Below, one piece after another: positions 22,866 to 35,662 of a stretch of 64,000 nt of DNA. How positions within the stretch are numbered: the stretch's first letter is position 1; each line of letters begins with the position of its first letter. The position numbers were made by a program, and so were the translations under genes. The DNA comes from Glycine soja. Lineage: Eukaryota > Streptophyta > Magnoliopsida > Fabales > Fabaceae. The notes beneath the pieces were generated by a model, which did no database searches, was not told the origin of the DNA, and saw nothing but the letters and a program-made list of their open reading frames with translations. The DNA lies in contig NC_041018.1 in assembly GCF_004193775.1 (NCBI RefSeq), forward strand, positions 38,356,608 through 38,420,607, given 5' to 3'.

Positions 22866-25519
22866 ATGGGTGCATCTGGAAAATGGGTAAAAGCATTAAT
22901 CGGACTCAACAACAAGAGCGACCTTGTAAGTCACTTGCTTTTTCTAGCTACTAACAATTAACAAGTAGCATTTGTCGATTAAAAAAAACAAGCAAGCAAC
23001 CATTTTTTTTTATTACTATTATTATTTCTGTTTTGGTGTTAGCAATTGGGTGACTAAGAAATTTCCATGTAGGGTGGGAAGAAGAAGAAATGGAGGCTGT
23101 GGAAGAGTTCTTCTGCGGGAGAAAACAGATCTCAAGGCAACGACTATGCTAGTAGTGTGGCTTCGGATTCTTTCAATTTTGCAGTGGCCACTGTGGTCAG
23201 AGCTCCACCCAAGGATTTCAAACTCCTCAAGCAAGAATGGGCCGCCACCCAAATCCAAACCGCTTTCCGTGCCTTCTTGGTATGTTTGGTTTACAGTTTG
23301 GATTTAGGCCTATCTTAATCCCGAAATCTAACACCTCAAGCGAAGATTGTCTCTTACTTATATACATTATTTGTTTTGGTTCATGTTTGGATTGAAGTTT
23401 ACGAACTTAAGTTTGTAAATTGAGTCTGCAGAAGCAATTCAAGTCTTGCTTCTACAAAATTGAGTTTCCATGCAACGAACTTTAGTTTGATTTAAACTTA
23501 AGTTTGCAAACTGAGTCTGCAGAAGCAATCTAAGGTCTTCTTCTACAAAACTGAGTTTTCTGGCAAAATTGTAATTTGCAAAACCAGTTAACCAAACATG
23601 TCAGGAAATTGAATTCACTTTCAAAAAGTACTTTTTGAACAGCTAACCAAACATGGCCTTAGTCATGTCACTGGTCGACGTGGGATGTTGGACAGTATAC
23701 TAATACTTCATTTGACTGCAATTTTTTTTGTTCACTCAATGTGTAAATTTGAAACATGCCTGTTATGTTGGATTTTTATGATTGTAGGCAAGAAGGGCAT
23801 TGAGGGCGTTGAAGGGAGTGGTGAGGCTTCAAGCTCTTGTAAGGGGTAGACTAGTGAGGAAGCAGGCTGCGGTCACATTGAGGTGCATGCAAGCCTTGGT
23901 TCGTGTCCAGGCACGTGTAAGAGCTCGGCGCGTGCGAATGTCCATTGAGGGGCAAGCAGTGCAGATCATGCTCAATGAACGCCGCACCAAAGCTGAGCTC
24001 ATCAAACAAGCTGAGGTACCATATCATAATTTGTATGCACAAAACATAGATACAGTTTTGTCAGGTGTTTTTTCCCTGACAACACAGAACAGAATTGAAG
24101 TTTTAACTTGCTAAGCCTATGCTGATCTTTAATAGAAACTTTTATTGTACAATTTTTTGAAGTAAAACACACTAATTCTGATTGCAGAACAGTACCAAAA
24201 ATATGCAGGGAATTGTGTAGACAGAACATAAATGCTGTTCTTTAGGTGTTTTTGGTACTGATTCAATCAGAATTGTAGTTTTGTAATATATGCTTCCTTT
24301 TAATAGAAATCTTAATTACACAAATTGTTGAGATAAAAATAATCTGTAAAAAATCATTCTGATTAGAGAACACCACCAAAAGCACTTAGACTATGTTTGG
24401 TTTTTAGTTGGGTACTTGGGTCTGATTGTAAATCCAAGTTTTGCCTCAATTTGGTTTTAAAACTCAGTTTGAAATAGAAGTAAAGGGAGGGTTGCTTTTG
24501 CAAACTCAATTTATAAAATGAAGTTCATTCAAATTTAAGTTTGGCAACTTTAATCCAAACAAATACTTAGAAACTATGTCTAAGTTTTATCGACTTCCTA
24601 AACCATCCACCATACCATACAAAAAAATTTCACACACCTCACCTCTACATAATGTTTTGTGAGAAACATATTTTGGGCACATGCATGCAGGAAGGATGGT
24701 GTGATAGCAAAGGATCATTGAAAGATGTCAAGACAAAATTACAGATGAGGCAAGAAGGAGCTTTCAAGAGGGAGAGAGCAATTGCATACTCTCTTGCCCA
24801 CAAGGTAAGCATAGACTGAGAAAATGTGCAATCTTTTATTATTCCTGCTTATATTAAGAAACATGTGTAATCCTTGGCTTTTGCAGCAATGGAGATCAAC
24901 CCCCATCTCTAATTCAAGAGCAAACGCCGCTCTCAACAATCACGAGATGGACAAGGCGAACTGGGGATGGAGTTGGTTGGAACGTTGGATGGCAGCTAAA
25001 CCATGGGAGAGTAGATTAATGGAACAAACCCATCATGCTGATGCCACAGAGAAGACCCCTCCTCCTCCTCCACCAAAGAAATGTGTTGACTCCTCCAATT
25101 CAAAAACATCAGAACTATGCAATATTAAAATCAGAAAGAACAATGTCAGCACAAGGATTTCTGCTAGACCTCCCCATATTGGACAAGCTACTCGCTTGTC
25201 GTCGAGTCCAAGTTCTGAGTTTCACTATGATGAGAGCTGCTCTAATTCATCCTCAATCTGCACATCTACAACTCCAATACCTTGTGACAGGACAGAGGAT
25301 AGTAACAACTCTAGGCCTAGTTACATGAACCTCACCGAGTCAACCAAGGCAAAGCAGAAAACCAGCAATCATCAGTACAATAGATCTCAGAGGCAGCAGT
25401 CCATGGATGAGTTCCAGTTTCTCAAAAGAACAGCAGTTTTCTCTAATGCTTCTGACCCTTCAACCAACTTTTCTAGGCCACTTTACCTACCAACCTACAT
25501 GGATAAGAGTTCACGGTGA
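22866..25519 (+). CDS. IQD: IQ67-domain (IQD) calmodulin-binding protein
   Basis: IQD proteins bind calmodulin and act as scaffolds at microtubules, the plasma membrane and the nucleus. Five exons: 22866-22925, 23073-23279, 23788-24015, 24691-24804 and 24887-25519, GT/AG, all phase 0, 413 residues. The N-terminus [14 protein letters not shown] is typical. The IQ67 domain spans about residues 78-150 with three IQ-like repeats ([39 protein letters not shown]). The intron after FRAFL splits the first IQ motif, as is conserved in this family. The C-terminus is Ser-rich, with a DUF4005-like stretch ([14 protein letters not shown]). A six-Pro run sits near residue 265. The protein is strongly basic. 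It converges with the P450 gene downstream. Which IQD member it is cannot be told. Confidence 0.95.
23381..23657. repeat. MITE-like inverted-end repeat in IQD intron 2
   Basis: Begins CATGTTTGG and ends CCAAACATG, as short inverted ends. Inside, a unit of about 110 bp containing GAGTCTGCAGAAGCAA and TTCTACAAAA is present twice (near 23408 and 23505). A similar element with ATGTTTGG and CCAAACA ends lies in intron 3 (about 24397-24565). Target duplications were not resolved. Confidence 0.6.
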
Positions 25520-25968
25520 AAAAGCGACTTGATTCTATTGATTGATCCTCTCTGTTGTATTTATTTTCAAGAAGTTCAAACACTTCAACAACTTGTTGTT
25601 CAATGGTCTGTTAATTGAATTACAACTGTAGCAGTAGCTTTTGTGCTTTCCCTAAGCAATACTACTTTAGGGGTCTCTCCATTTGTATAATCAGTTGTTA
25701 ATTTTTTATGTTATCAAGAGACTGCAAGGCCTAAACAAAGTATAAAATTGAAGAGTGAGACCCAGCAATTAGTGGGGGAATCTGCTTTTGTAGGCACATT
25801 CAAAGTCAAGATACTCTTTCTTTCATAAAATTTGCATAAAAGTTTAATATCCTGTTTGAATTAGCATATTTTGCCTTGTTGACAATCACAACATATTAAA
25901 GAGAGATTTTAATTCATCCATTGCATCACAAAGTACAATCTTAGTTGGTATACATGGTCACTCTATAA
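25520..25968. other. convergent 3' flanks of IQD and MAX1
   Basis: The stop codons of the two convergent genes are 449 bp apart. The stretch should hold both 3' UTRs and polyadenylation regions; no separate gene or repeat is visible. Confidence 0.6.
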
Positions 25969-28900
25969 TTACGTTCTTCTTATGACTCTAAGCTTGATAC
26001 CATGCTTGAAGTTGAGAACCATACCATATTCCATTTCTACAGGTTTTTCCATGTCAACTGAATGACGAAAAACATATTTCTGGTACAAATGAATCAGAGT
26101 AAGCTTGATCTCTTGTAGGGAAAATTTCTGACCAATACATGCCCGGGGACCAATTCCAAATGGTATGAATGCATAAGGATGTCTTCGTTTCATTTCTTCA
26201 CATTTGGGGTCAAACCTCTCTGGTTTGAACTTCTCAGGCTCTGGAAAATTCCTTGGATCTTTTGCTAGAACTCCTAGAGCTAACCATACCCATGTCCCCT
26301 GCTCATGTACAAAACATCAGTGGTGGCATAACTAAAATACCCTGCATCAAGAAAATGGAAAATTTTGCACATGTACTAAAACAAAGAAAATGAGACAAAT
26401 TTCTATGTAATGTTAGTATAAAAGTTTCACACTATCGACCAATTAAAAATTGTTTGACTTTTATAATATGTTTGGTTTAAGAAAAAATAAGTAGAAAGTA
26501 AGATGATTTTATAAGTTGTTTGGTTGCATTAGAAGTAGAAAGAAATAAAGAAGGTATGGTATGTATACACAATGAAAAGACAGAATAAATAGGTGGGGTT
26601 CATATATTTTTTTTTTTCCATTCCTTCCTTGGCTTACTCCTTCTAATCAAGGAAAAGAAGTATTTTTTTAATATTTCCCCTTCCTTTCTCTTTTTTTCAC
26701 GTAAACCAAATAATATATAATTATTATAAAAGTCTACAAATTTATTATATCTAGATTTTTGTTTGATGAACATATAAAAACTCTTTACGGGGTCCATGCA
26801 CGTATTATTTTCTCATTACATGTTATCCCTCCCAATGCCATCAAAAAATTATATTTGACACTGGACAAAGATGTATTACTACCTTTGGAAGAAGGTAACC
26901 TCCTATCTCCACCTCATGTGATGTTTCTCTTGCAACCAATGGGGAGACTGTGTAAAACCTCATGGCCTCTTTAATCACCTGCGTTAATTAAATTGAGAAT
27001 TTTACATCATTATTGCTGGTCCTTGCAAATTCAACGTACAAAATCTTGAATCTCACAAAGTATCACTATCAGCTGACCTGATCAAGATAAGGAAAACTGT
27101 CATGAAGATCTTGAGCTGTGGGAATCCTATCAGGTGGACCAAATCCATCAATCTCTTGAAGCAACTTTTTCTCAACCTCTCGGTGTCCAGCAACCAAGTA
27201 GACAATGGATGACAAGGTAAAGGCTGTGGTAGCTGACCCAGCAAGTAAGTGCTCATAAGTAACAGCGCTAATGTAATCAGGTGAAAAGACATTTTCAGAT
27301 ACTTTCTTTGATTCTCTTGCATTCAAAATGAGTGACAAGAAATTCTTTGAAGTTCTATTCTTGTCTTCCATTCTCCTCTTGACAATCTCATCAAGAGGAC
27401 CACTCAGCTTCTCATTAGTACTCTCTATTTTGCTGTCCATTGTGCCTGGTATTCTCTTCAGAATCTGCCTAAATGGCTCCTGAAGTATTGGTGCAAGTAG
27501 ACCAAGTATGATGGAGAATGAACCAGACAAGTCCATCTTAAGTTGTGTTGTGGAGTAAATGTGTTGATTGATGAAATCAGATACCTCATCATCATCATTT
27601 CTCACATTGTTAACACTAACACTCTTGATTGATTCACAAACTGAATGTGGCTTAGAGAGGCCAAAATTGACACCAAATGCTGCCTCTCCAATCACATCGG
27701 TTGCTAGCCTTAAGGAAAGATTGGAAAAGATTATGTCCTCATTTGGGGTGTCAAGATTTTGTGTTGCGGATTCTATGAATGATTGCATCGTTGGCACTAA
27801 GCTAGCCAAGTGTGATGGCTGGTACACTGACAAGATCGTGTTTCGCATGGTTGACCAACGTGAGTCCCTGCAAATCATCATTGCATGATCAATTTCTTTT
27901 GTGTGTTCTTAGATTTGGTGTATCAAACCATTGTTCTTTCTCACTAGAGGACAAAGATTTTGGAGAACCATTGGAATTGGATTACAACGAATCTTTGATT
28001 CTCAAATTAATGACATGACACGATGATCACAAAATGGAAATGACATTTAACATATAGTGCCTATGCTAATGCTACCCCACACAGAAATCCACAAGAAAAA
28101 AGTTGCACAAAAGTGCTCAACAAATGAGACCTCTCTATATTTTAACTTCTATCAATTGTAAAGAAATATAACTAGAGTGTAAAATACATTAACACTCTCA
28201 TTTCATCACAAATTATTATTGATATAACTTATAAAATAATCATTATAAAAATTAATAAATTTATTATACATAATAATGTGTGATTGAATAACAATATAAA
28301 AATATAGTGCAGAATTTTTTTTACTCAATAATAAATACCTTTCCTGTCTATCTAAGTGTGACTCAAACAGTTTTATGCTATAGGATAATACATTTGAAAA
28401 CCTTCAATACTCATTATTTTCATTTATCTATTCTCTAACTTATTGAATAATAGTTTGTCTCGTAAATTAACAATTATTGTTTATGCTATTATTACAAAAA
28501 GAAAAGAAAAAAATTAAATTGTATACCTGGTAAAGAAGAGACCTTTTTGGTGAAGGGGGGAAGCTGAAATAGGAGAGGGAATGCTTCTGTTTGGAATGTC
28601 TTTGAATTTTTTTATTCCCACTTCTTTACAAAGCTCTGGATCTGCTACCAAGATTAGTGGTTGTCTTCCCATATGAAATCTGCTCCATTAAACAAATAGT
28701 AACAACATCATCAACAGTTAAAGTGAGAAGATGGCTTGATAAGCATAAAATGAAGTTGCCATGATTTATCAAGCATTTATGATACTGATTTCACAATGAA
28801 AATTTAAAATACTATTAAATATAGAATTTAATTTTCATAAACTGATTTGAACACACTTGATCAATTAAAATAATATTTTAAAGATGACATTTAAAATAAT

Positions 28901-31272
28901 TCGTATTATAAAAGTCGTGAATCTTATTAGTGTATATTTATTAATTTTATTGATGAGAGAACCTTATTTATCACTTTTAATAAATATTTTTTAATTAAAT
29001 TTTTTATGTACAAGAACCTGAAATTTTGTTTAAAATTTTTTAGCACTATTTCACTCAAAATGACATATTGGTCATAAACTGATAATGATCTATAATTAAG
29101 TAACACTACGTGCTAATTAAATTCGATCTTAAATATAACTAGCCGTTAATGGAAAAATTCACGAGAATAATATATGAAATCACACATTAATTCGTATTCA
29201 TCTTTTCCTTTCTCTTCTTTTTCCATGTTAAATTATGTTTAATGTATACTTTTTTTAATAACTTAATAATCCTCTGCAAACAGTGCTAGAAGTTTTCCGT
29301 ACACAATGATTAAAATCGCAGCAAAATGTCCCTTTTGACTTTTGAGTTTTGAAAATCAGACGCGCGTAAGGCGTTTACCAGAATAACCAAAGGTTTATTC
29401 TCTAAAAAAAAAAAAAATTGTTCTGTTGGATAGAAAATTAATCACCCAATGATAAATCAGGGTTGTAAAATTGAACTGCATAAAATTTAGAGTAGACTAT
29501 ATATGCACTTATAGAATTTGTACTGTTATTTAGTATCAAATTATTATATATTATAATTTGTTAATTTTTATAATAATTATCTTAATAATATTTTTTTATC
29601 AATGAGAAATAATTTAAAATTAAGCTCTAAAACTTATATTTTTGCTATCCAGATTCGATTTATTAAATGTCCAATAAAATTTATTTATTTTATTAAGAAA
29701 ATAAACTCAAATTTAATTCTATTTATAATTATAAAAATCACTCCAGTTCAAAGTTTATAAACTTGATACTAAAAAGTTGTGAGTGTGAGTGTTATATGTG
29801 TGCCTGAAGATAAAAAAAAAATTAAATGTGAGAAAGATATATTTAATATATTATATTTTTTGTTATAAATAATTAATATGTAATTTTTACATCTAATTAT
29901 TTTTCTCTTATTTTTACTTTATTTTTAGTACGAAAATTCATTTACTAAATAATAAATTAATAAATTTAAAAATGTTTCAAAAAAATATTTGATAAAGGAA
30001 CAAAAATTAAATTATCAACTAAGTAGATTCTAATTCAGGCTGTCTATCTTCAAACAAGTCTAAAGTTTAACTTTGATTCATTTAAATAAATAATATTTTT
30101 TATATGTCAAGCTTAAACTTAAATTACTCTACTTATCTTGATTCATTTATGACCATGGATCTAGCGAAGTACTTGTGCAAAATGAGAAAAGTAAATATGC
30201 ATTATTTACATAAACAAAAGTAAGCGTGCATCCATCACTAACTCAAAATTAAATAAATTTATAAAGTACTTTATTCAAATCAACTATGCATTTACCTTTA
30301 TTTTTGTGTTAGATGCTTTGTTCACTTTTAAAGGACTCAAATTCTTCTGCCATCAAGGACAACGACAAGATCTTTGTTTAGAAGGTTATGTGCATACAAT
30401 TGAGGACACTCTTAATATTTATCAAGAGCAATTTAATCATGTTACTATAGGACGGGCATGCTGATGCTAATGTTGTTTCTTATCATATTTAATCAAGTTG
30501 ACAAACAAGCACAAATAGATCACAACAGAACGTTAACTTTTTTTCCAAATTATGTGATTATATCTACTTCTTCCCAGGCAATATGCACTAAAACACTGTC
30601 CCACCACCACCATAATCATATATATACCCTTCACAAGTCAACCATATATAACCCCCATCATTACATGACCAAATATCATCCACACCCAACAGGACTTTTA
30701 TGCATTTTGAATTTCATATATTCAAGTTGGGTATCATATCAGCAGTAACAGATTTTCTTTTTAGCTTCTCATGAAGAGAAGAAGATGAAGAAAATGAGAA
30801 TGATCTCAACAAATCAAATTGATTAAGCTGTAATTGTCTGCTATCTAACTAGTAAGTCATTTTGGTTCGAATAATATTGAACTAGGTTCGAGATTTGTGA
30901 AAGAAAAAAACATAATTAAAAAGAAAGATCTCACTATAAAAGTGAGTGATTAAGTTCTCCAACCCATGATTAGTATCGGTATACCAATAATATGGTAAAA
31001 AAAAGTGCCTTCTATCCAGATTCAATTATGTAAAGTACAAACCTGTAAATTGGGCCATATTGCTTGGCAAGGAGTGAGAAGACATCAGGGCCGTATTTAG
31101 CCAGTAAGGGAAGGTGTCCTACCAGCGGCAGCGTTGGTGGGCCTGGAACTTTCCTAAGCCCCCAATAGGGCCCATAAAGATAACCCAATAATCCTCCTAT
31201 TAACATCAGAAGGGTGGTGAACATGGCTACACATGGAAAAGGAAATAACCATTCCAATACTATGGACACCAT
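25969..31272 (-). CDS. MAX1: MAX1 cytochrome P450 (CYP711A), strigolactone biosynthesis
   Basis: MAX1 oxidises carlactone to carlactonoic acid in strigolactone biosynthesis; it is an ER-anchored P450. Five exons on the minus strand: 31272-31043, 28679-28527, 27867-27078, 26978-26883 and 26298-25969, GT/AG, in frame, 532 residues (Arabidopsis MAX1 is about 520). A hydrophobic anchor covers residues about 8-33, then a proline hinge ([14 protein letters not shown]). The I-helix reads AGSATTAF, ExxR is E395-R398, and the heme motif F470-x2-G-x-R-x-C477-x-G is intact. [20 protein letters not shown] and [12 protein letters not shown] are hallmarks of CYP711A. The ATG at 31272 was chosen because the frame upstream lacks family resemblance. 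Intron 1 is 2.36 kb and holds no exon that I can see. Confidence 0.96.
26467..26720. repeat. possible MITE in MAX1 intron 4
   Basis: The left side reads GTTTGGTTTAAG and the right side CACGTAAACCAAATAAT, which are short inverted ends, around A/G-rich and C/T-rich halves that could pair with each other. No target duplication was confirmed. Confidence 0.4.
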
Positions 31273-31388
31273 TTTTATTTTGGCATGTGCAGTGTGTATA
31301 TACCAAAGGAAAGAGACAGAGACTAAGGTTTTTTGGTTCCTGAAATTAGAGGAGTGGTGAGGCTGTAGTCTCACTTCATGGGTTGGGG

Positions 31389-31402
31389 TTTATATATATA
31401 TT
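31389..31402 (-). promoter_or_regulatory. probable TATA box of MAX1
   Basis: On the minus strand AATATATATATAAACC lies about 120 bp upstream of the MAX1 start codon, between a GC-richer upstream part and a 5' UTR-like stretch. Position and sequence fit a plant TATA box. Confidence 0.6.
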
Positions 31403-32407
31403 GAGGTGGGAATGGGGAGAGGGGAATATCATATGAACACTACATCCAGAGTGGGGAGGGTATTTTGTCCCCTAGTGAATGATGATATAGGCAATTAGAT
31501 ACATTGTACTCAATACATTTCCTTTTCTTTATTATAATATATATTGTTTTAGAAATAAGAGTTTCCACATTTGCATCACTTAGTAAATTTTTTATAATAG
31601 TTCGCCTGTTGAATACCCTCTATAATATTTTTGCCGTTGAATGTCCTTGATGATCATATTATTAAATTTTAAATCGTTTAAAAAGGACACAATTAATCTT
31701 GCTTGTAGTATTATTCTGAATGATAAAACTCTCTTCTTTGAATATTTAAACGTATTTGATACTTGAGCTCAAAACCAATAATTAAGTTGGAAAGTTAACC
31801 AATTACAAAATGTTACATCTTTAAAATAATTGAATCTTATCTTAATTATCTTAAAAGTTACACATATCATGAATTGTTATTTGTTGATCATGTAAAATTT
31901 TTTACAATGATGTATAATAATTAAACTCAAAATAAAATTGTGATAAAATATGAACTAATATTTTTCAGAGAAAAAGACTCATATAATTTTATTTAAGATA
32001 AAAAATTTAATACAGGTTGAAACAAAATCATGAATAGCATAAAATTTTGATGTTCTTGGAAGAGAATAGACAATACGGTTAGCTTGTGTTTTAGTAAACC
32101 GAACCACAACGTTTTAAAGATAATGTATAATTCCTTTTATCTTGACAAAATTGAACCAAATCCAGTGAATTAATTTTTGAATCACATGAAACATAATTTA
32201 GGTGACGAAAATCCCAATCTAATGATTAAATAAAAATATTCAACGTCCATGAAATGTCACTTGATGATATACGTTGGACACGAGCGTTAATGGATTCACA
32301 AAATGATTCAGAAAATCTAGATTGTCTAAAATGGACAAAATAGATGGTGGCATTTGAGTGAAAGGATGGGTACTCACCCGTGCATGCGAGGAAAATGGGT
32401 CTATATA
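31403..32407. other. MAX1 upstream region
   Basis: AT-rich DNA between the MAX1 TATA box and the target duplication of the large MULE. No ORF resembles a protein. Regulatory sequence of MAX1 should lie here, so the MULE starts about 1.1 kb upstream of the MAX1 coding start. Confidence 0.5.
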
Positions 32408-32416
32408 CACCAGAAT

Positions 32417-32630
32417 GAATTTTTTCCCCCAACATACATAAAAAACAAATTAAATACCAAAACATACATATCTCTCCATTATTTATCAAAACATACATAT
32501 TTATTATTCACAATTCACAATGTAAATTCGGATTAAAAGAATCTAAATTTACACTATGTTTTCCCAAAAAAATTTCAAAAATCCATTGAGAATTCAAATT
32601 TCTCAACCCGAATTCTCAAAATGAAATTTT
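32417..32630 (+). repeat. left terminal inverted repeat of the MULE
   Basis: Shares with the reverse complement of 45088-45238 the ordered words AATTTTTT, AAATTAAATA, AAAACATA, CTCCATTATTTA, CAAAACATAC, TTTCAAAAA and GAGAATTC. The left copy is longer by an inserted A/T-rich stretch near 32495-32520. Confidence 0.85.
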
Positions 32631-32945
32631 TAGGAAAAATTAATTTTTTAATATATTTAAAAATAATATAAATAAAGGAAATTAATGTAAAACAATAAAA
32701 TTAGAAAATATATTAAAGAAAATAATTAAGTTAAAGAAAACTAGTTAAAAATACTATCGTTGAAGTTTTTTTTCTAATTTATATATAGTGTGAAATTAAA
32801 TATATTGATAGTAAACAAAAAAAGAAAATTAATTTGCTTGACTAGAAATTTCAGGACGGTGATGACACCTATTTTTTGAATGACCTACTAGCATGCAGAT
32901 TGAACAACGTTTTGATTGACTTCTTTCTCTCTCATCTATATTAGT

Positions 32946-35662
32946 TCATATTCTTGTTGATTTTGGTCGACCTTGTTTATTTTTCCTCATGGTTGAATTT
33001 GCACATGATTGTGGTCCTTCATATGGTGACCAATAATCATGATGACGTGTGCCTACTAACGAGACTTTGTAGACACTCGACACATAGTCCAATGTGTACA
33101 TTGGATGAACATATTGCAAGCAATATATATTGATGTGCTTACATGCAGCAATGACATGTGCACATGACATGTATAGCTTTTGAGGCTTTTCACAATTACA
33201 TGTTCTTTAATCCAGCCTCACAGTGAATTTTTCCACTCGACGCCTCTCTCTCAAATTCACTTTTTCCTCAACTTGAAACTGAAATCTTTGGCGGTCAAAT
33301 TGTTGAATGAAGTAAGTGTTAGAATTAGTTTCTTCTTCAATGATGAACTTGGCCGTATTGAGTGTGTAAACTTGTTCGAGGGGAATCGTTGCCTCCGCTT
33401 GAGTCCCACAGTCAATGAAATATTTGTTCAACTTCTCATGTGTGGCTTTGACCAAGGCAGTGATTGGAAAGTTTCTCATTTTTTTAGCACTGAGTTGAGT
33501 GACTCTTTCAAATTAGTGGTCATGTGTCCCCACCACTTTCCATCATCTCATGGCAAGGTCCATTGCTACCTTGGTATTTGATCAAGTCAGACAATGTCGT
33601 GTGGGTTGTCTTTTTGTAACAGTTGGTAGTGACGAAAATACTCTGGTTGGGTCATGGCATATCTTGTTGTTTGAAAAAAAAAATGTAAATCTGATTGTCA
33701 GTTTAATTTTAAATAATAAAATAATGTGAATTAAAATTTTTAAAAATATCTTACCCATACTCAAGACGTTTTTCCTTTCGTCCTTACTTTTGAATTGTTT
33801 TTTGTAATTTTTCCTAATGTGAAGAATACATAAAACATGTGATGAGTTGCCTGTTGTCCACCCACTGTCAGGTCGTTTGTATGCACTTTTGATTAACTTG
33901 TGCCTATCAAAGATTAAGCATATACCATGTTGTGGTGTAACGTGGGTTCTCAAGTTTTGCAAAAAAAAGTGTCAACCATCTGCTGTCTCGCCCTTGACAA
34001 TGAAAAATGCTAATGGAAATATATTGTTAGCCTCATCTTGTGCAGTTGCAATTAATAACGTCCCTTTGTATCACCCATAAAGTCATGTTTCATCGATTTG
34101 CACCACGGGTTTACAGAATTCAAACACATCAATACATGCCTTGAATGACCAAAAAAAGTCAATGGAATATGACTTGTTTGGAATTGGTTGGCCCGACTCG
34201 TCTAATGCAGGTATAGTTTGAATTCTGACAATTGTGCCAAGGATGAATAGTTGCAAAGCTTGTAGATATCTGGGAAGTATGTTGTATGACTCTTCCCAAT
34301 TACCATATACTTTCTCGAGGGTCATTGTTTTGCTAGCCATGCTTTTTCATATGTGATAGTGTAACCGAACTCTTGTCTAATGAATGTGATGAATGTTGGA
34401 ACGATTAGTTGCTCATTTTCTTCAACCATCACAAGGATATTTTTGCCTATGAGTTTGGAATCCATCTTATTGTGATCTTGTGAAATGGTGGGCATGACGC
34501 ATGTGTGAGACCCTTCAATCATACTAATTTCCTAAACTTTTTAATTTTTCATTCAGACGCTCTAAGTTTCCATTGACACCCCTGAGCTCAGCAACATAAG
34601 ACCCATGTATCATTCTCACACCTCTTGTGTTTGAAAGTGACATGGTTCTTAATGTGACATATTTTTACTGTACGTTTTGAGGTCCTCCAACTGACGAAAT
34701 CATTAACTAACATATAGCCCGCCATCCTGCGATTCAGATTATTGTGGTAGGTCCCAAAAATGTCTATAGTTGGGGTTTTCAGTCACTTGGTTTTCACCAA
34801 CATTAGCATAATTTGAATATGGACAATAGACATTTTTAGTTGTTATTGATTGGAAAAGAAATTGGATGTCATTATCGTCGTTGTCATTGATGTTGTTATT
34901 GTTATTGACCGCCAAAATTTCATCTTCGTTGTCATTGAATTCACCAACTACTTCATTCGGCAACCCATTTTCAGCATGATGGTCGTGTGACATTTCGTTG
35001 CTTTGAGATTGAGAAACATGGATTTGAGTAGTTGGTTGGGCATTTAGGTTAGAGGTCTTATTTAGGTTCAAAAGTTGGGGAGCTGTCACACAGTAGTCTG
35101 ATGATCCACTAAGCAGTTGTGTGTATGAGCTAATGTGTGCATCAAATGTAGTGGGTTCAAAATGGGGGATGTAAGAATCATTTGTGGGCATGCATGTGAT
35201 TGGGGTTTAAGAAGATGGGCCTTCATGATAGCTTTCAATATGGTAGTCAGTATACTGTGTTCGGTGAATTTGTCGTGATGCAATGGTTGTTTCAACATTA
35301 GTGATAGAAGAAGGTTGTTGTTCATATTGTACGGGTAACTCAAAGCAACTTATGCATTCATGTCGGTTATAGACATCGAACATGCCATCAATATCCTCAT
35401 CATCATTAATGGTAATTGCCTGATAATTGAACATGCCTGACCTGACAGTTACGGGGTATCGACAAATGATTGAGGTTATGCTTTGACCTCGGTTTAGGCA
35501 TATCTTTTGTTGGAATTTTCTTTTCAAGGCATTGAAGGTCATGCCTTTCTTCATTGAAACAAGTACGTTTTTTTCACTCTTAAACTCTATGCCAACGTTA
35601 CAACAAGCTACATAGGCATCATAGTGGACTATGGCAGAGACTATTTGGTTTATGCTTGACAT
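32946..35662 (-). pseudogene. MULE transposase (MuDR type), decayed
   Basis: Minus-strand pieces in order: 35662-35207, N-terminal PB1-like domain of mudrA-type proteins (FNALKRKFQQKI, DDEDIDGMFDVY); 35191-34739, acidic and Asn-rich linker; 34522-34083, DNA-binding and pre-catalytic part (EKVYGNWEESYNILPRYLQAL, CKPVVQID); 33962-33582, catalytic core (CLIFDRHKLIKSAY); 33479-32946, C-terminal part with a SWIM zinc finger, CNC at 33192-33200 and CAH near 33156-33164, followed by VIAACKH. Several stops and frameshifts make it non-functional. The N-terminus points to the middle of the element and the SWIM end to the left terminus. Confidence 0.9.

Noticed and set aside
29395..29420. Poly-A run in MAX1 intron 1, considered as a retroposon tail
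   Set aside because: No SINE or LINE body and no flanking duplication next to it.
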